NCBI GenBank assembly: GCA_041687435.1
Contig: JAWLBX010000016.1
Span: forward strand, 12,022-76,021
Length of the DNA: 64,000 bases
Source of the DNA: JACKII01 sp041687435
GTDB taxonomy: Bacteria; Pseudomonadota; Alphaproteobacteria; Bin95
Direction: 5' to 3'
In this document: piece by piece, positions 45,223 through 54,127 of the stretch
Numbering within the stretch: position 1 is the first letter of the stretch
Layout: the number at the start of each line of letters is the position of its first letter
Position numbers and translations under genes: made by a program
The notes under the pieces: model-generated
Seen by the model: the letters and a program-made list of their open reading frames with translations, nothing else
What the model was told of the DNA's origin: nothing
Databases searched by the model: none

Positions 45223-46149
45223 ATGAGCGGCGAACGCATTATTATCGTCGCCGGTCCGACCGCCTCCGGCAAGTCAGCCCTGGCCCTGGCCCTGGCGCAG
45301 CGGCTGGATGGCGTCGTCATCAACGCCGACTCCATGCAGGTCTATCAGGGCCTGCGCGTGCTGACAGCGCAACCCTCCCGGGACGATGAAGAGCGGGTGC
45401 CTCACCGCCTTTACGGCTTCATCGATCCGGCCGAGCGCTGCTCCGCCGGGCGCTGGCGGGCCGCGGCCATCGAGGCAGTCAACGCCGCGCATGCCACTGG
45501 CAAGCGGGCGATCGTGACGGGCGGCACCGGCTTCTATATCGAGGCGCTGATCCGGGGCCTGAGCCCGATTCCGGACCTACCGCCGGATGCCTTGGCCGCG
45601 GCGGAGGCGCACTGCGCACAAATCGGCCTGCCGGCGTTGGTTCAGACGCTTGAGGCGAAAGACCCAGAAGCGGCAATCCGCATCGGTCCACACGACCGGC
45701 AAAGGCTGATCCGAGCCTGGGCGGTACTTCAAGCCACGGGCAGGCCGCTGAGCGAGTGGCAGAAGCTGCCGCCTACCTCTGCGCCATTTCCGCACACTGC
45801 GCTATGGCTCAACCCGCCGCGCGCAATCCTCTATGACCGCTGCGACCGGCGGCTGGAGGCGATGCTGGCAGAAGGCGCGCTGGATGAAGTCGCGGCCCTG
45901 CTGGCCCGCAGGCTTAATCCCGGCCTGCCGGCAATGAAGGCGCTGGGTATCGCCGACCTTGCGGCCTATTTGAGCGGCACCATGTCATTGCCAGAGGCGC
46001 TGGCCGCCGCACAACAAGCGACGCGGCGGTTCGCGAAGCGTCAGCTGACTTGGTTCCGGCACCGTTTGCCAGAGGCGCTACGGATTGACGCGCAATTTTC
46101 GGAAAGTTTTATGGAAGAAATCTTATCATTTGTTTGCAAATGCGATTGA
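45223..46149 (+). CDS. miaA: tRNA dimethylallyltransferase
   Basis: 308 residues. MiaA adds an isopentenyl group to A37 of tRNAs reading UNN codons. The P-loop GPTASGKS lies at 11-18, followed by NADSMQVYQGLRVLTAQP, VTGGTGFYIEAL and the DMAPP-site GPHDRQRLIRAW. The C-terminal QATRRFAKRQLTWFRH is diagnostic. The ATG at 45223 is preferred; one at 45205 would add six residues. The C-terminus is AT-richer than the rest. Confidence 0.94.
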   Translation: MSGERIIIVAGPTASGKSALALALAQRLDGVVINADSMQVYQGLRVLTAQPSRDDEERVPHRLYGFIDPAERCSAGRWRAAAIEAVNAAHATGKRAIVTGGTGFYIEALIRGLSPIPDLPPDALAAAEAHCAQIGLPALVQTLEAKDPEAAIRIGPHDRQRLIRAWAVLQATGRPLSEWQKLPPTSAPFPHTALWLNPPRAILYDRCDRRLEAMLAEGALDEVAALLARRLNPGLPAMKALGIADLAAYLSGTMSLPEALAAAQQATRRFAKRQLTWFRHRLPEALRIDAQFSESFMEEILSFVCKCD

Positions 46150-46242
46150 CGAGCGAATGATCGTTCTCTAAGTTCCGCCCCGCAATGCTGGAGTCGGCTT
46201 TTATGGGCGATCCATGCTCAAATTTCCCAAGGAATTGGACCA

Positions 46243-48009
46243 ATGACCGAAGAGCGCATGAACGGCGCCGCCCTGATCATCCGCGCCCTGATCGACCAAG
46301 GGGTCGATACCGTATTCGGCTATCCGGGCGGTGCGGTACTGCCGATTTATGATGAAATCTTCAAGCAGAACCAGCTGCGCCACTACCTTGTCCGCCAGGA
46401 AGGGGGTGCGGTCCATGCTGCGGAAGGCTATGCGAGGTCTACCGGCAAGGTTGGCGTTGTGCTCGTCACCTCCGGCCCGGGTGCAACCAACGCGGTCACC
46501 GGCCTGACTGATGCGCTGATGGATTCGATCCCGATCATCTGCTTCACCGGGCAGGTGCCAACCCATCTGATCGGCAATGATGCCTTTCAGGAGGCGGATA
46601 CGACCGGCATCACCCGCCCCTGCACCAAGCACAACTACCTGATTAAAGACCCGAACGACGTCGCCCGCATCGTACATGAGGCCTTTCATGTCGCGCGCAG
46701 CGGCCGCCCCGGCCCGGTGGTGATCGACGTGCCGAAAGATGTTCAATTCGGCGAGGGCGTTTATGTCCCGCCGTCGACCGTGCGGCACCGCTCCTACAAC
46801 CCGCGGACCGAGCCGGAAGCGGGCAAGGTCGATGAGGCGCTGGCCATGATGGCGGCGGCGAAGAAGCCGGTCTTCTATGTCGGCGGCGGCGTCATTAATG
46901 CCGGCCCGGCTGCCTCGGAAACGCTGACCAAGCTGGTCCATGCCACGGGCTTTCCCTGCACACAGACACTGATGGGTCTCGGCGCGTTTCCCGCATCCGA
47001 TCCGCTGTCGCTCGGCATGCTGGGCATGCATGGCATGTACGAGGCCAACCTGGCCATGCATCAGAGCGACCTGATCGTGTGTGTCGGCGCCCGGTTCGAC
47101 GACCGCGTGACCGGCCGCCTGGATGCCTTCGCGCCCACGGCCAAGAAAATCCACATCGACATCGACCCGTCGTCGATCAACAAAAACGTTCCGGTCGATC
47201 TGCCGATTATCGGCGATGCCGGCGTTGTGCTCGGCGAATTGCTGACCGGATGGCAGTCGAAGAAGCTGAAAGCCGACGAAAGCGCGCTGGCGCAGTGGTG
47301 GGAGCAGATCCGCACCTGGCGGGATCGCAAGTGTCTCGCCTACCGGCAGAACGGCGACGTGATCAAACCCCAATATGCACTGGAGCGGTTGCAGGCGCAT
47401 TTGGACCAGCAGAAGCGCGATGTCTACATCACGACCGAGGTCGGCCAACATCAGATGTGGGCCGCCCAATACCTGAAGTTCGAGAAGCCGAACCGTTGGA
47501 TGACCTCCGGCGGCCTCGGCACGATGGGCTATGGCCTGCCTGCCGCCATCGGCACCCAGATTGCCCATCCGGATGCCCTGGTCGTGGATGTCTCCGGCGA
47601 GGCTTCGTTCCTGATGAACATGCAGGAGATGTCGTGCGCGGCACAGTACCATGTGCCGATCAAGGTGTTCATCATGAACAACGAATGGATGGGCATGGTG
47701 CGCCAGTGGCAGGAACTGCTGCACGGCGGGCGCTATGCAGAAAGTTACACCGCATCCCTGCCCGATTTCATCAAGCTGGCGGAATCCTTCGGCTGGACCG
47801 GCCTCCGGGCCAAGGCGCCCGGCGAGCTGGATGACGTCATCGCCCAGATGATCGCGACGGAGGGGCCGGTGATCGCCGACATCTGCATCGACAAGCAAGA
47901 AAACTGCTTTCCGATGATCCCGTCAGGGGCGGCCCATTGCGACATGCTGCTGGGGCCGGAAGACGAGGCGTCCCGCCCTATCTCTGAAGACGGTATGGTG
48001 CTGGTTTAA
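46243..48009 (+). CDS. ilvB: Acetolactate synthase large subunit
   Basis: 588-residue thiamine-diphosphate enzyme catalysing the first common step of valine, leucine and isoleucine synthesis. The catalytic Glu is E53 (RQEGGAVHAAEGYAR). FAD-site and middle-domain blocks (VGARFDDRVTGRLDAFAP) are present. The ThDP motif reads VSGEASFLMN...MNN, that is GEA where the textbook motif has GDG. AAGGAAT lies nine bases before the start. It is followed by ilvN and ilvC on the same strand. Confidence 0.96.
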   Translation: MTEERMNGAALIIRALIDQGVDTVFGYPGGAVLPIYDEIFKQNQLRHYLVRQEGGAVHAAEGYARSTGKVGVVLVTSGPGATNAVTGLTDALMDSIPIICFTGQVPTHLIGNDAFQEADTTGITRPCTKHNYLIKDPNDVARIVHEAFHVARSGRPGPVVIDVPKDVQFGEGVYVPPSTVRHRSYNPRTEPEAGKVDEALAMMAAAKKPVFYVGGGVINAGPAASETLTKLVHATGFPCTQTLMGLGAFPASDPLSLGMLGMHGMYEANLAMHQSDLIVCVGARFDDRVTGRLDAFAPTAKKIHIDIDPSSINKNVPVDLPIIGDAGVVLGELLTGWQSKKLKADESALAQWWEQIRTWRDRKCLAYRQNGDVIKPQYALERLQAHLDQQKRDVYITTEVGQHQMWAAQYLKFEKPNRWMTSGGLGTMGYGLPAAIGTQIAHPDALVVDVSGEASFLMNMQEMSCAAQYHVPIKVFIMNNEWMGMVRQWQELLHGGRYAESYTASLPDFIKLAESFGWTGLRAKAPGELDDVIAQMIATEGPVIADICIDKQENCFPMIPSGAAHCDMLLGPEDEASRPISEDGMVLV

Positions 48010-48072
48010 ATCATCCCCCGCCGCTATAGACAGACGCTATTCGAAAAATGACCGCGTGCGGTGGAGGCATGC

Positions 48073-48582
48073 TTGCAAGATCAGACAATTGAACAGCACA
48101 CGATTTCGGTGCTGGTGGACAACGAACCCGGCGTTCTCGCCCGGGTCATCGGGCTGTTTTCCGGGCGAGGCTACAACATCGAAAGCCTGACGGTGGCGGA
48201 GGTGAACCCGGCGGAACACCTGTCGCGGATCACCATCGTTACCTCCGGCACGCCGATGATTATCGAGCAGATCAAGGCGCAGCTTGGCCGCCTCGTGCCC
48301 ATCCACGCTGTCAGCGATTTGACCGAGGAGGGGCCGTTCGTTGCGCGAGAACTGGCGCTGGTCAAGGTGGTCGGCAAAGGGGAGCCGCGGGTCGAATCCC
48401 TGCGCATCGCCGACATTTTCCGGGCCCACCCAGTCGACTCGACCAACGAGTCTTTTGTATTCGAAATCACCGGCTCAAGCGAGAAAGTCGACGCCTTCAT
48501 CAACCTGATGCGGCCTTTGGGCCTCGCCGATGTCGCGCGCACGGGCTCCGTCGCCATTGCGCGCGGCAACCCGGCGCTCTAG
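48073..48582 (+). CDS. ilvN: Acetolactate synthase small (regulatory) subunit
   Basis: 169-residue regulatory subunit. The N-terminal ACT domain ISVLVDNEPGVLARVIGLF and GRGYNIESLTV senses branched-chain amino acids, and the C-terminal half has ELALVKVVGKG. It activates IlvB and confers valine inhibition. The start is uncertain: a TTG at 48073 has GGAGG five bases upstream and is chosen, while an in-frame GTG at 48061 lacks such a site. No in-frame ATG is present near the start. Confidence 0.93.
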   Translation: MQDQTIEQHTISVLVDNEPGVLARVIGLFSGRGYNIESLTVAEVNPAEHLSRITIVTSGTPMIIEQIKAQLGRLVPIHAVSDLTEEGPFVARELALVKVVGKGEPRVESLRIADIFRAHPVDSTNESFVFEITGSSEKVDAFINLMRPLGLADVARTGSVAIARGNPAL

Positions 48583-48607
48583 AAGCCTCCGCCAATACTT
48601 GTATGCA

Positions 48608-48633
48608 CCGGCCGCGCGGCCGGGCATTAATGC
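48608..48633. repeat. Two adjoining perfect palindromes between ilvN and ilvC
   Basis: CCGGCCGCGCGGCCGG (48608-48623) is a perfect 16-bp palindrome, immediately followed by GCATTAATGC (48624-48633), a perfect 10-bp palindrome. They sit 26 bases after the ilvN stop and 58 bases before ilvC. A protein-binding site or mRNA-processing hairpin is possible; there is no T-run. Confidence 0.55.
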
Positions 48634-48691
48634 TCTATCCCTGCGCCGCTGGTGGCGGCGACACCAATTCGCAAAGAAGGATGCCTGAACC

Positions 48692-49720
48692 ATGTGTGCC
48701 ATGCGTGTTTACTATGATCGCGATGCCGATCTGAACCTGATCAAAGGCAAGAAGGTCGCGATCCTTGGCTACGGCAGCCAGGGCCATGCGCACGCCAACA
48801 ACCTGCGCGACAGCGGCGTGGCTGAGGTGGTGGTCGGCCTGCGTCCCGGTTCCGGCAGCGCGCCGAAGGCTGAATCCGCGGGCTTCAAGGTCATGGCCCC
48901 GGCCGAAGCGGCCAAGTGGGCCGATGTGGTCATGATGCTGACCCCGGACGAAGGCCAAGCGACACTTTACGAGCAGGACATCGTCAACAACATCCGCCCG
49001 GGCGCCGCCCTCTCGGTCGCGCACGGTCTGTCGATCCACTTCAACCTGATCAACCCGCGCCCGGACATCGACGTTTTCATGGTCGCGCCGAAGGGCCCCG
49101 GCCATCTGGTGCGCAGCGAATACGTGCGCGGCGCCGGTGTGCCGTCCCTGATCGCGATCCACCAGGATGCCAGCGGCAACTGCCATGACCTGGCCCTGTC
49201 CTATGCCTGCGCCAACGGCGGCGGCCGCGCAGCGGTGATCGAAACCACCTTCAAGGAAGAGTGCGAGACCGACCTGTTCGGCGAGCAGACCGTTCTTTGC
49301 GGCGGCCTGACTGCGTTGATCCAGGCCGGTTTCGAAACCCTGGTCGAAGCCGGTTATGCACCGGAAATGGCCTATTTCGAGTGCGTGCACGAGGTGAAGC
49401 TGATCGTCGATCTCATCTATGAGGGCGGCATGGCCGGCATGCGCTATTCCGTTTCGAACACGGCCGAATATGGCGACTACACCCGCGGCCCGCGCATCAT
49501 CGACGCCTCGGTGAAGGAGCGCATGAAAGAGGTGCTGGGCGAGATCCAGCGCGGCGAATTCAGCCGTGAATGGGTCCTGGAAAACGCCGCCGGCCAGACC
49601 AGCTTCAAGGCCAAACGCCGCATCGGCGCCGCACATCAGCTGGAAGAGGTTGGCGAGCGCCTGCGCGGCATGATGCCGTGGATTGGCGAAAACGCGCTGG
49701 TGGACAAATCGAAAAACTAA
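48692..49720 (+). CDS. ilvC: Ketol-acid reductoisomerase (class I)
   Basis: 342-residue enzyme that isomerises and reduces acetolactate/acetohydroxybutyrate with NADPH. The Rossmann motif is GYGSQGHAHANNLRDSG (about 25-41), followed by the knotted domain with DLFGEQTVLCGG and FECVHEVKLIVDLIYEGG, which carries the magnesium ligands. The size is that of the short class I form. The start at 48692 is supported by AAGGAT nine bases upstream; an ATG at 48701 would be too far from it. Confidence 0.96.
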   Translation: MCAMRVYYDRDADLNLIKGKKVAILGYGSQGHAHANNLRDSGVAEVVVGLRPGSGSAPKAESAGFKVMAPAEAAKWADVVMMLTPDEGQATLYEQDIVNNIRPGAALSVAHGLSIHFNLINPRPDIDVFMVAPKGPGHLVRSEYVRGAGVPSLIAIHQDASGNCHDLALSYACANGGGRAAVIETTFKEECETDLFGEQTVLCGGLTALIQAGFETLVEAGYAPEMAYFECVHEVKLIVDLIYEGGMAGMRYSVSNTAEYGDYTRGPRIIDASVKERMKEVLGEIQRGEFSREWVLENAAGQTSFKAKRRIGAAHQLEEVGERLRGMMPWIGENALVDKSKN

Positions 49721-49756
49721 ACGGGCACGCGACAGCGTTCCACTTTCGGTGGATTG

Positions 49757-49806
49757 GCAGCGCGGCTATAGTTAGCCGCGCTGCGCCTGTTTCAGGCGCC
49801 AGGTTT
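49757..49806 (+). terminator. Tandem overlapping hairpins between ilvC and mreB
   Basis: GCAGCGCGGCT/AGCCGCGCTGC (49757-49767 with 49774-49784) is a perfect 11-bp stem with a 6-base loop. A second stem, GCGCCTG/CAGGCGC (49783-49789 with 49793-49799), shares its first two bases with the end of the first, so the two compete slightly. TTTT follows at 49803-49806, 13 bases before the mreB ATG. It probably terminates ilvC transcripts; a leader role for mreB is possible. Confidence 0.55.
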
Positions 49807-49819
49807 TATGTGAGGCCCA

Positions 49820-50854
49820 ATGTTCTCCACCCTACTCGGCCTAATGAGCCAGGATTTGGCCATAGACCTCGGCACCGCGAACACCCTGGTTTATGTGCCA
49901 GGACACGGCGTCGTTCTGGATGAACCGTCGGTTGTTGCCGTGCGCGAAGTGCGCGGCCGGTCGCAGGTGGTGGCGGTGGGGGAAGAGGCCAAGCTGATGC
50001 TGGGCCGCACCCACAGCAACATCGAAGCCATTCGCCCGCTGCGCGACGGCGTCATCGCCGATTTCGACGCTGCGGAGGAAATGATCAAGTATTTCATCCG
50101 CAAGGTGCACAACCGGCGCAGCTTCGTCAGCCCGCAGATCGTGGTGTGCGTCCCGTCCGGAGCGACGGCGGTGGAGCGGCGTGCGATCCAGGAAAGCGCG
50201 CTGGGCGCCGGTGCCCGCCGCGTCTATTTGATCGAGGAGCCAATGGCGGCGGCGATCGGCGCCGGCCTGCCAGTGACCGAGGCAACCGGTTCCATGGTGG
50301 TCGATATCGGCGGCGGCACGACCGAGGTTGCGGTTCTGTCCCTCGGCGGTGTCGTGTTTTCCCGCTCGGTCCGGGTGGGCGGCGACAAGATGGACGAAGC
50401 CATCATGACCTATGTCCGCCGCCACCATAACCTGCTGATCGGCGAATCGACGGCCGAACGGATCAAGGTTTCGATCGGCACGGCCTGGCCGCTGGAAGGC
50501 GAGGAGGAACGCCGCGCTGCTGTCCGCGGACGGGATCTTAAGAACGGGGTACCCCGCGAAGTCATCATCAGCGAAGGCCAGGTTGCGGAAGCACTGGCCG
50601 AACCGATCAGCCACATCGTCGAGGCGGTCAAGGTTGCGCTGGAGAATACGGCGCCGGAACTGGCGGCCGATATTGTCGACAAGGGGATCATGGTGACGGG
50701 CGGCGGCGGTCTACTGCCCAACCTTGACCTGGTCCTGCGGGAGGCAACGGGCCTGCCCGTGTCGATAGCGGAAAACGCCCTGCAATGCGTGGCCATCGGC
50801 AGCGGCCGGTGCCTGGAAGACCGGCAGACATTACAAATCGTGTTGATGGAATAG
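49820..50854 (+). CDS. mreB: Rod shape-determining protein MreB
   Basis: 344-residue bacterial actin that forms short membrane-bound filaments guiding cell-wall elongation. The phosphate-1 loop is DLGTANTLVY, the phosphate-2 loop VVDIGGGTTEVAVLS and the adenosine site VTGGGGLLPNLD. The N-terminal MFSTLLGLMSQ is an amphipathic membrane-binding leader. GAGG lies five bases before the ATG. It is the first gene of a five-gene rod-shape operon. Confidence 0.97.
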   Translation: MFSTLLGLMSQDLAIDLGTANTLVYVPGHGVVLDEPSVVAVREVRGRSQVVAVGEEAKLMLGRTHSNIEAIRPLRDGVIADFDAAEEMIKYFIRKVHNRRSFVSPQIVVCVPSGATAVERRAIQESALGAGARRVYLIEEPMAAAIGAGLPVTEATGSMVVDIGGGTTEVAVLSLGGVVFSRSVRVGGDKMDEAIMTYVRRHHNLLIGESTAERIKVSIGTAWPLEGEEERRAAVRGRDLKNGVPREVIISEGQVAEALAEPISHIVEAVKVALENTAPELAADIVDKGIMVTGGGGLLPNLDLVLREATGLPVSIAENALQCVAIGSGRCLEDRQTLQIVLME

Positions 50855-50902
50855 AAACCGCCCGCCTCCGGCCAGAACGGCGGAGCAACGCTTGAGAGTC
50901 AC

Positions 50903-51778
50903 ATGGAGGAAACCCCGCGCAGCATCGGCGAAACGCTGGATCACGGCCTCCGCATCGCAGGCCGCGTATTGCAGCGGCTCTCGTTCGCCGGCCTTGCCGT
51001 GCTGGCCTTCGGTCTTGTGCTGATCGGCAAGATCGACACGCGCATAGTCGATGGCGCCCGCAGCACCATCGCCGACGTGACCGCACCGGTGCTGGACGGC
51101 CTGTCCTACCCGCTGGCCAGCGCCTACGAATGGTTCCAGGACATCTCCACCATCGGCGGCCTGATGGCGGAAAACCGCCGCCTGCGCGAGGAAAACGCCC
51201 GCCTCGCCAATCTGCGTTTGATTGCGCACGATCTGAAGGCGGAAAATGCCGGGTTGCGGCGGCTGCTGCGGTTCGATCCCGGCCCGGTCGCGAAATCCGT
51301 CAGCACCCGCATAATCGCCGATACAGGCGGCGTGTTCGCCCGCAGCCTGATGGTGCATGTCGGCAGCACGCATGGCATACGCAAGCACCTGCCCGTGCTG
51401 GCAGCCGAAGGACTGGTTGGCCGTGTGCAGACCGTAGGCCGCCAGGCTGCGCGGGTGCTGCTGCTGACCGACCTGAACTCCAAAATTCCCGTCGCCATCG
51501 GTGAACAGCGGCGACGGGCCATCATGATCGGCACCAATGGCCCCACGCCGCGCCTAGAGTTTTTTGCAAGCGATACCGACCCTGTGCCCGGCGCCATTGT
51601 CCTGACGTCCGGCGACGGGGGTGTGTTCCGGCCCGGCCTGCCGATTGGCATTGTGGAACCCGATGCGGGCACGGGCTGGCGCGTCCGCCCCTTCGTCGAT
51701 TGGGACAGGCTCGACTTCGTCCGGATTGTCGATTACGGCGCCCCGCCTAAGGTCGATCTGGCACAGGGGGCAGACTGA
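50903..51778 (+). CDS. mreC: Rod shape-determining protein MreC
   Basis: 291-residue bitopic membrane protein. One transmembrane helix (about 27-45) is followed by a coiled coil (LMAENRRLREENARLANLR) and a periplasmic double beta-barrel domain with the typical GLVGRVQTVGRQAARVLLLTD and GDGGVFRPGLPIGIV. It dimerises and activates PBP2-RodA. mreD starts five bases after its stop. Confidence 0.94.
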   Translation: MEETPRSIGETLDHGLRIAGRVLQRLSFAGLAVLAFGLVLIGKIDTRIVDGARSTIADVTAPVLDGLSYPLASAYEWFQDISTIGGLMAENRRLREENARLANLRLIAHDLKAENAGLRRLLRFDPGPVAKSVSTRIIADTGGVFARSLMVHVGSTHGIRKHLPVLAAEGLVGRVQTVGRQAARVLLLTDLNSKIPVAIGEQRRRAIMIGTNGPTPRLEFFASDTDPVPGAIVLTSGDGGVFRPGLPIGIVEPDAGTGWRVRPFVDWDRLDFVRIVDYGAPPKVDLAQGAD

Positions 51779-51782
51779 GCCG

Positions 51783-52289
51783 ATGCTATACCGCGACCCG
51801 GCGCAGATTGCGGATGGCTGGCTGATGCGGGCGGCGCCGGCACTCTGGTTGACCTTGCTGGTCCTGATTGCTGCACTGCCAACGCCGTTCGATCAAAGCC
51901 CGGTTCCGGATCTGGTCCTGACCGGTGTCTATGCCGCCTGCATTCGCCGGCCGGAATCCGTCCCGATTGCCGTTCTGTTTGCGTTGGGGCTGCTGCAGGA
52001 CCTGCTGAGCACGGTTCCGTTCGGTTTGCATGCCGTGGTCTATGTGCTGGTGCACGGTCTGGCGACGCGCCTGCCCGTGGCGCGGGATTCGTTTCTGCAA
52101 ATCTGGCTGGGGTTTGTGCCCGTTGCCGCCCTTGCCGGCGCGGCGGGGTGGCTGGCGGTGTGCCTGCATCACATGGTCTGGATCGCGCCGGACCCGGTCC
52201 TGGCGCGATCCGCAGCCTCGGTAATTGCCTTTCCCGTGCTGGCATTGCCGCTGCTATGGCTGTTTGGATACACCCGCCATGTACCGTAG
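51783..52289 (+). CDS. mreD: Rod shape-determining protein MreD
   Basis: 168-residue integral membrane protein with about five hydrophobic segments. LLQDLLSTVPFGLHAVVYVL is the recognisable MreD core (ECF-transporter-S-like fold). It links MreC to the elongasome. The start at 51783 (MLYRDPAQIADGWLM) immediately follows mreC, and its end overlaps mrdA by 11 bases, implying coupled translation. Confidence 0.9.
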   Translation: MLYRDPAQIADGWLMRAAPALWLTLLVLIAALPTPFDQSPVPDLVLTGVYAACIRRPESVPIAVLFALGLLQDLLSTVPFGLHAVVYVLVHGLATRLPVARDSFLQIWLGFVPVAALAGAAGWLAVCLHHMVWIAPDPVLARSAASVIAFPVLALPLLWLFGYTRHVP

Positions 52290-54117
52290 CACGGTGGACC
52301 GTCTGAACGAAAAGCGGCGGCAGGGTATTTCCCGGCGGGCCATGCTTCTGGGCGGGGCGCAACTGGCCGGCTTTGGCCTGCTCACCGGCCGCATGTACCA
52401 GCTGCAGGTGCTGGAGGCGGACCGGTATGCCATGCTTGCCGACGAGAACCGGATCAATGTCCGGTTTTCCATTCCCGCGCGCGGGTTGATCGTTGACCGC
52501 TTCGGCCAGCCACTTGCAACGAACCGCACCACCTACCGCATTGCCATCGTGCCGGAACAGACCGGCGACCTGAAGGCAGTGCTCAACCGGCTTCACCGGG
52601 TAGCGCCAATACCGGCAGACCACCGCGAGCGCATCCTGGATCTGGTCAAGCGGCAGCGAGCCTTCGTCCCCATCGTCACCCACAACAACCTAGCCTGGGC
52701 CGACATAGCCCATGTTGCAGCCCGCAGCGCTGACCTGCCGGGGGTTGAGATCACCGCCACGGACGAGCGTGTCTATCCGCAGGGCGAACTGAGCGCCCAT
52801 GTCGTCGGCTATGTCGGCGCCGTTTCGAAGGACGATCTGACAGGCGACCCGGTGCTGACCCTGCCGGATCTCCGCATCGGCAAGTCTGGCGTCGAACGCG
52901 TCTATGACCCGCAGTTGCGGGGCGAGGCAGGGCGGCGCCAGGTGGAGGTCAACGCCATCGGCCGGGTGATCCGCGAGTTGAACCGCGAACCCGGCATGCC
53001 CGGCGCCACGGTCCGCCTTTCGATCGATACCGAACTTCAGCGCTATGGCGCATCGCTGTTCGGCGACCGTACCGGCGCAGCCGTGGTCATGCACGTGCAT
53101 ACGGGCGAGGTGCTGGCACTCATCAGCCGGCCCTCCTTCGACCCGGGCCTGTTTCCCGGCGGTATCAGCCATGCCGACTGGAACCGGCTGCTCAATGCCT
53201 CGGATGCGCCATTGGTCAACAAGGCGATAGCCGGCCAATACGCGCCCGGATCGACATTCAAAATGCTGGTGGCCCTTGCGGGGTTGGAATCCGGCCAGAT
53301 ATCAACCCAGACGAATTTTCATTGCAACGGCATACTGGAGCTAGGCAACGGGCGGTTCCATTGCTGGCATCGCAATGGCCACGGACGAATGGACATGCAC
53401 GGCGCCATCGTTCAATCGTGCGATATCTATTTCTACGAAATTGCCCGCCGCATTGGCATAGAGCGCATAGCCGCTGTGGCGCGCAAATTCGGGCTCGGCA
53501 GCCGTTTGGGTATAGACCTGCCGGGCGAACAGCCTGGCCTGATCCCGGATAAGGAATGGAAGCGCGAACGCTTCGGCACCGGCTGGCAGATCGGTGAATC
53601 CCTGATCGCCGGCATCGGGCAGGGCTATGTGCTGACAACGCCCCTGCAACTCGCCGCCATGACCGCAGCTCTGGTCAACGGCGGCAAGGCTGTCCGGCCA
53701 ACGGTGACGGCCTTGGCCCCGCAGCATGCGCCGGCTTCGGTCGCACTGGAACTGCCGTCGAGCGGACTCGACATTATCCGCAAGGCCATGATCGGCGTCA
53801 CCACTGAACAGGCCGGAACCGCTTCAGGCGCCCAAATCACGCACGAGCGTTTCCAAATGGGCGGCAAGACTGGCACCAGCCAGGTACGCCGAATCAGCCA
53901 GCATGAGCGGCTCACCGGCGTTCTGCGCAACGAGGAGCGCCCGCGCGAGGAGCGTGATCACGCGCTGTTCGTTGGCTTTGCGCCGCTGAATGCGCCGGAA
54001 TTGGCGGTGAGCGTAATCGTTGAACATGGCGGCGGTGGTTCACGTGTTGCCGCCCCCATCGCCAGCAAGTTGCTGCACCGCGCCCAGGTGCGGCTTGCAA
54101 AAGGGCAACCGGCGTGA
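52279..54117 (+). CDS. mrdA: Penicillin-binding protein 2 (elongasome transpeptidase)
   Basis: 612-residue class B PBP. A short cytosolic N-terminus and one anchor helix (about 20-37) lead to the pedestal (RGLIVDRFGQPLATN) and the transpeptidase domain. Catalytic motifs are STFK (325-328, Ser325 acylated by beta-lactams), SCD (380-382, the SxN-type motif) and KTG (530-532). It cross-links peptidoglycan during lateral wall growth together with RodA, encoded next. The start ATG at 52279 lies within the end of mreD. Confidence 0.95.
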   Translation: MYRSTVDRLNEKRRQGISRRAMLLGGAQLAGFGLLTGRMYQLQVLEADRYAMLADENRINVRFSIPARGLIVDRFGQPLATNRTTYRIAIVPEQTGDLKAVLNRLHRVAPIPADHRERILDLVKRQRAFVPIVTHNNLAWADIAHVAARSADLPGVEITATDERVYPQGELSAHVVGYVGAVSKDDLTGDPVLTLPDLRIGKSGVERVYDPQLRGEAGRRQVEVNAIGRVIRELNREPGMPGATVRLSIDTELQRYGASLFGDRTGAAVVMHVHTGEVLALISRPSFDPGLFPGGISHADWNRLLNASDAPLVNKAIAGQYAPGSTFKMLVALAGLESGQISTQTNFHCNGILELGNGRFHCWHRNGHGRMDMHGAIVQSCDIYFYEIARRIGIERIAAVARKFGLGSRLGIDLPGEQPGLIPDKEWKRERFGTGWQIGESLIAGIGQGYVLTTPLQLAAMTAALVNGGKAVRPTVTALAPQHAPASVALELPSSGLDIIRKAMIGVTTEQAGTASGAQITHERFQMGGKTGTSQVRRISQHERLTGVLRNEERPREERDHALFVGFAPLNAPELAVSVIVEHGGGGSRVAAPIASKLLHRAQVRLAKGQPA

Positions 54118-54127
54118 GGGCAGACTG

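Noticed and set aside
46201..47898. 565-codon minus-strand frame opposite ilvB
   Set aside because: Composition artefact of the ilvB coding strand; no ribosome-binding site or domain.
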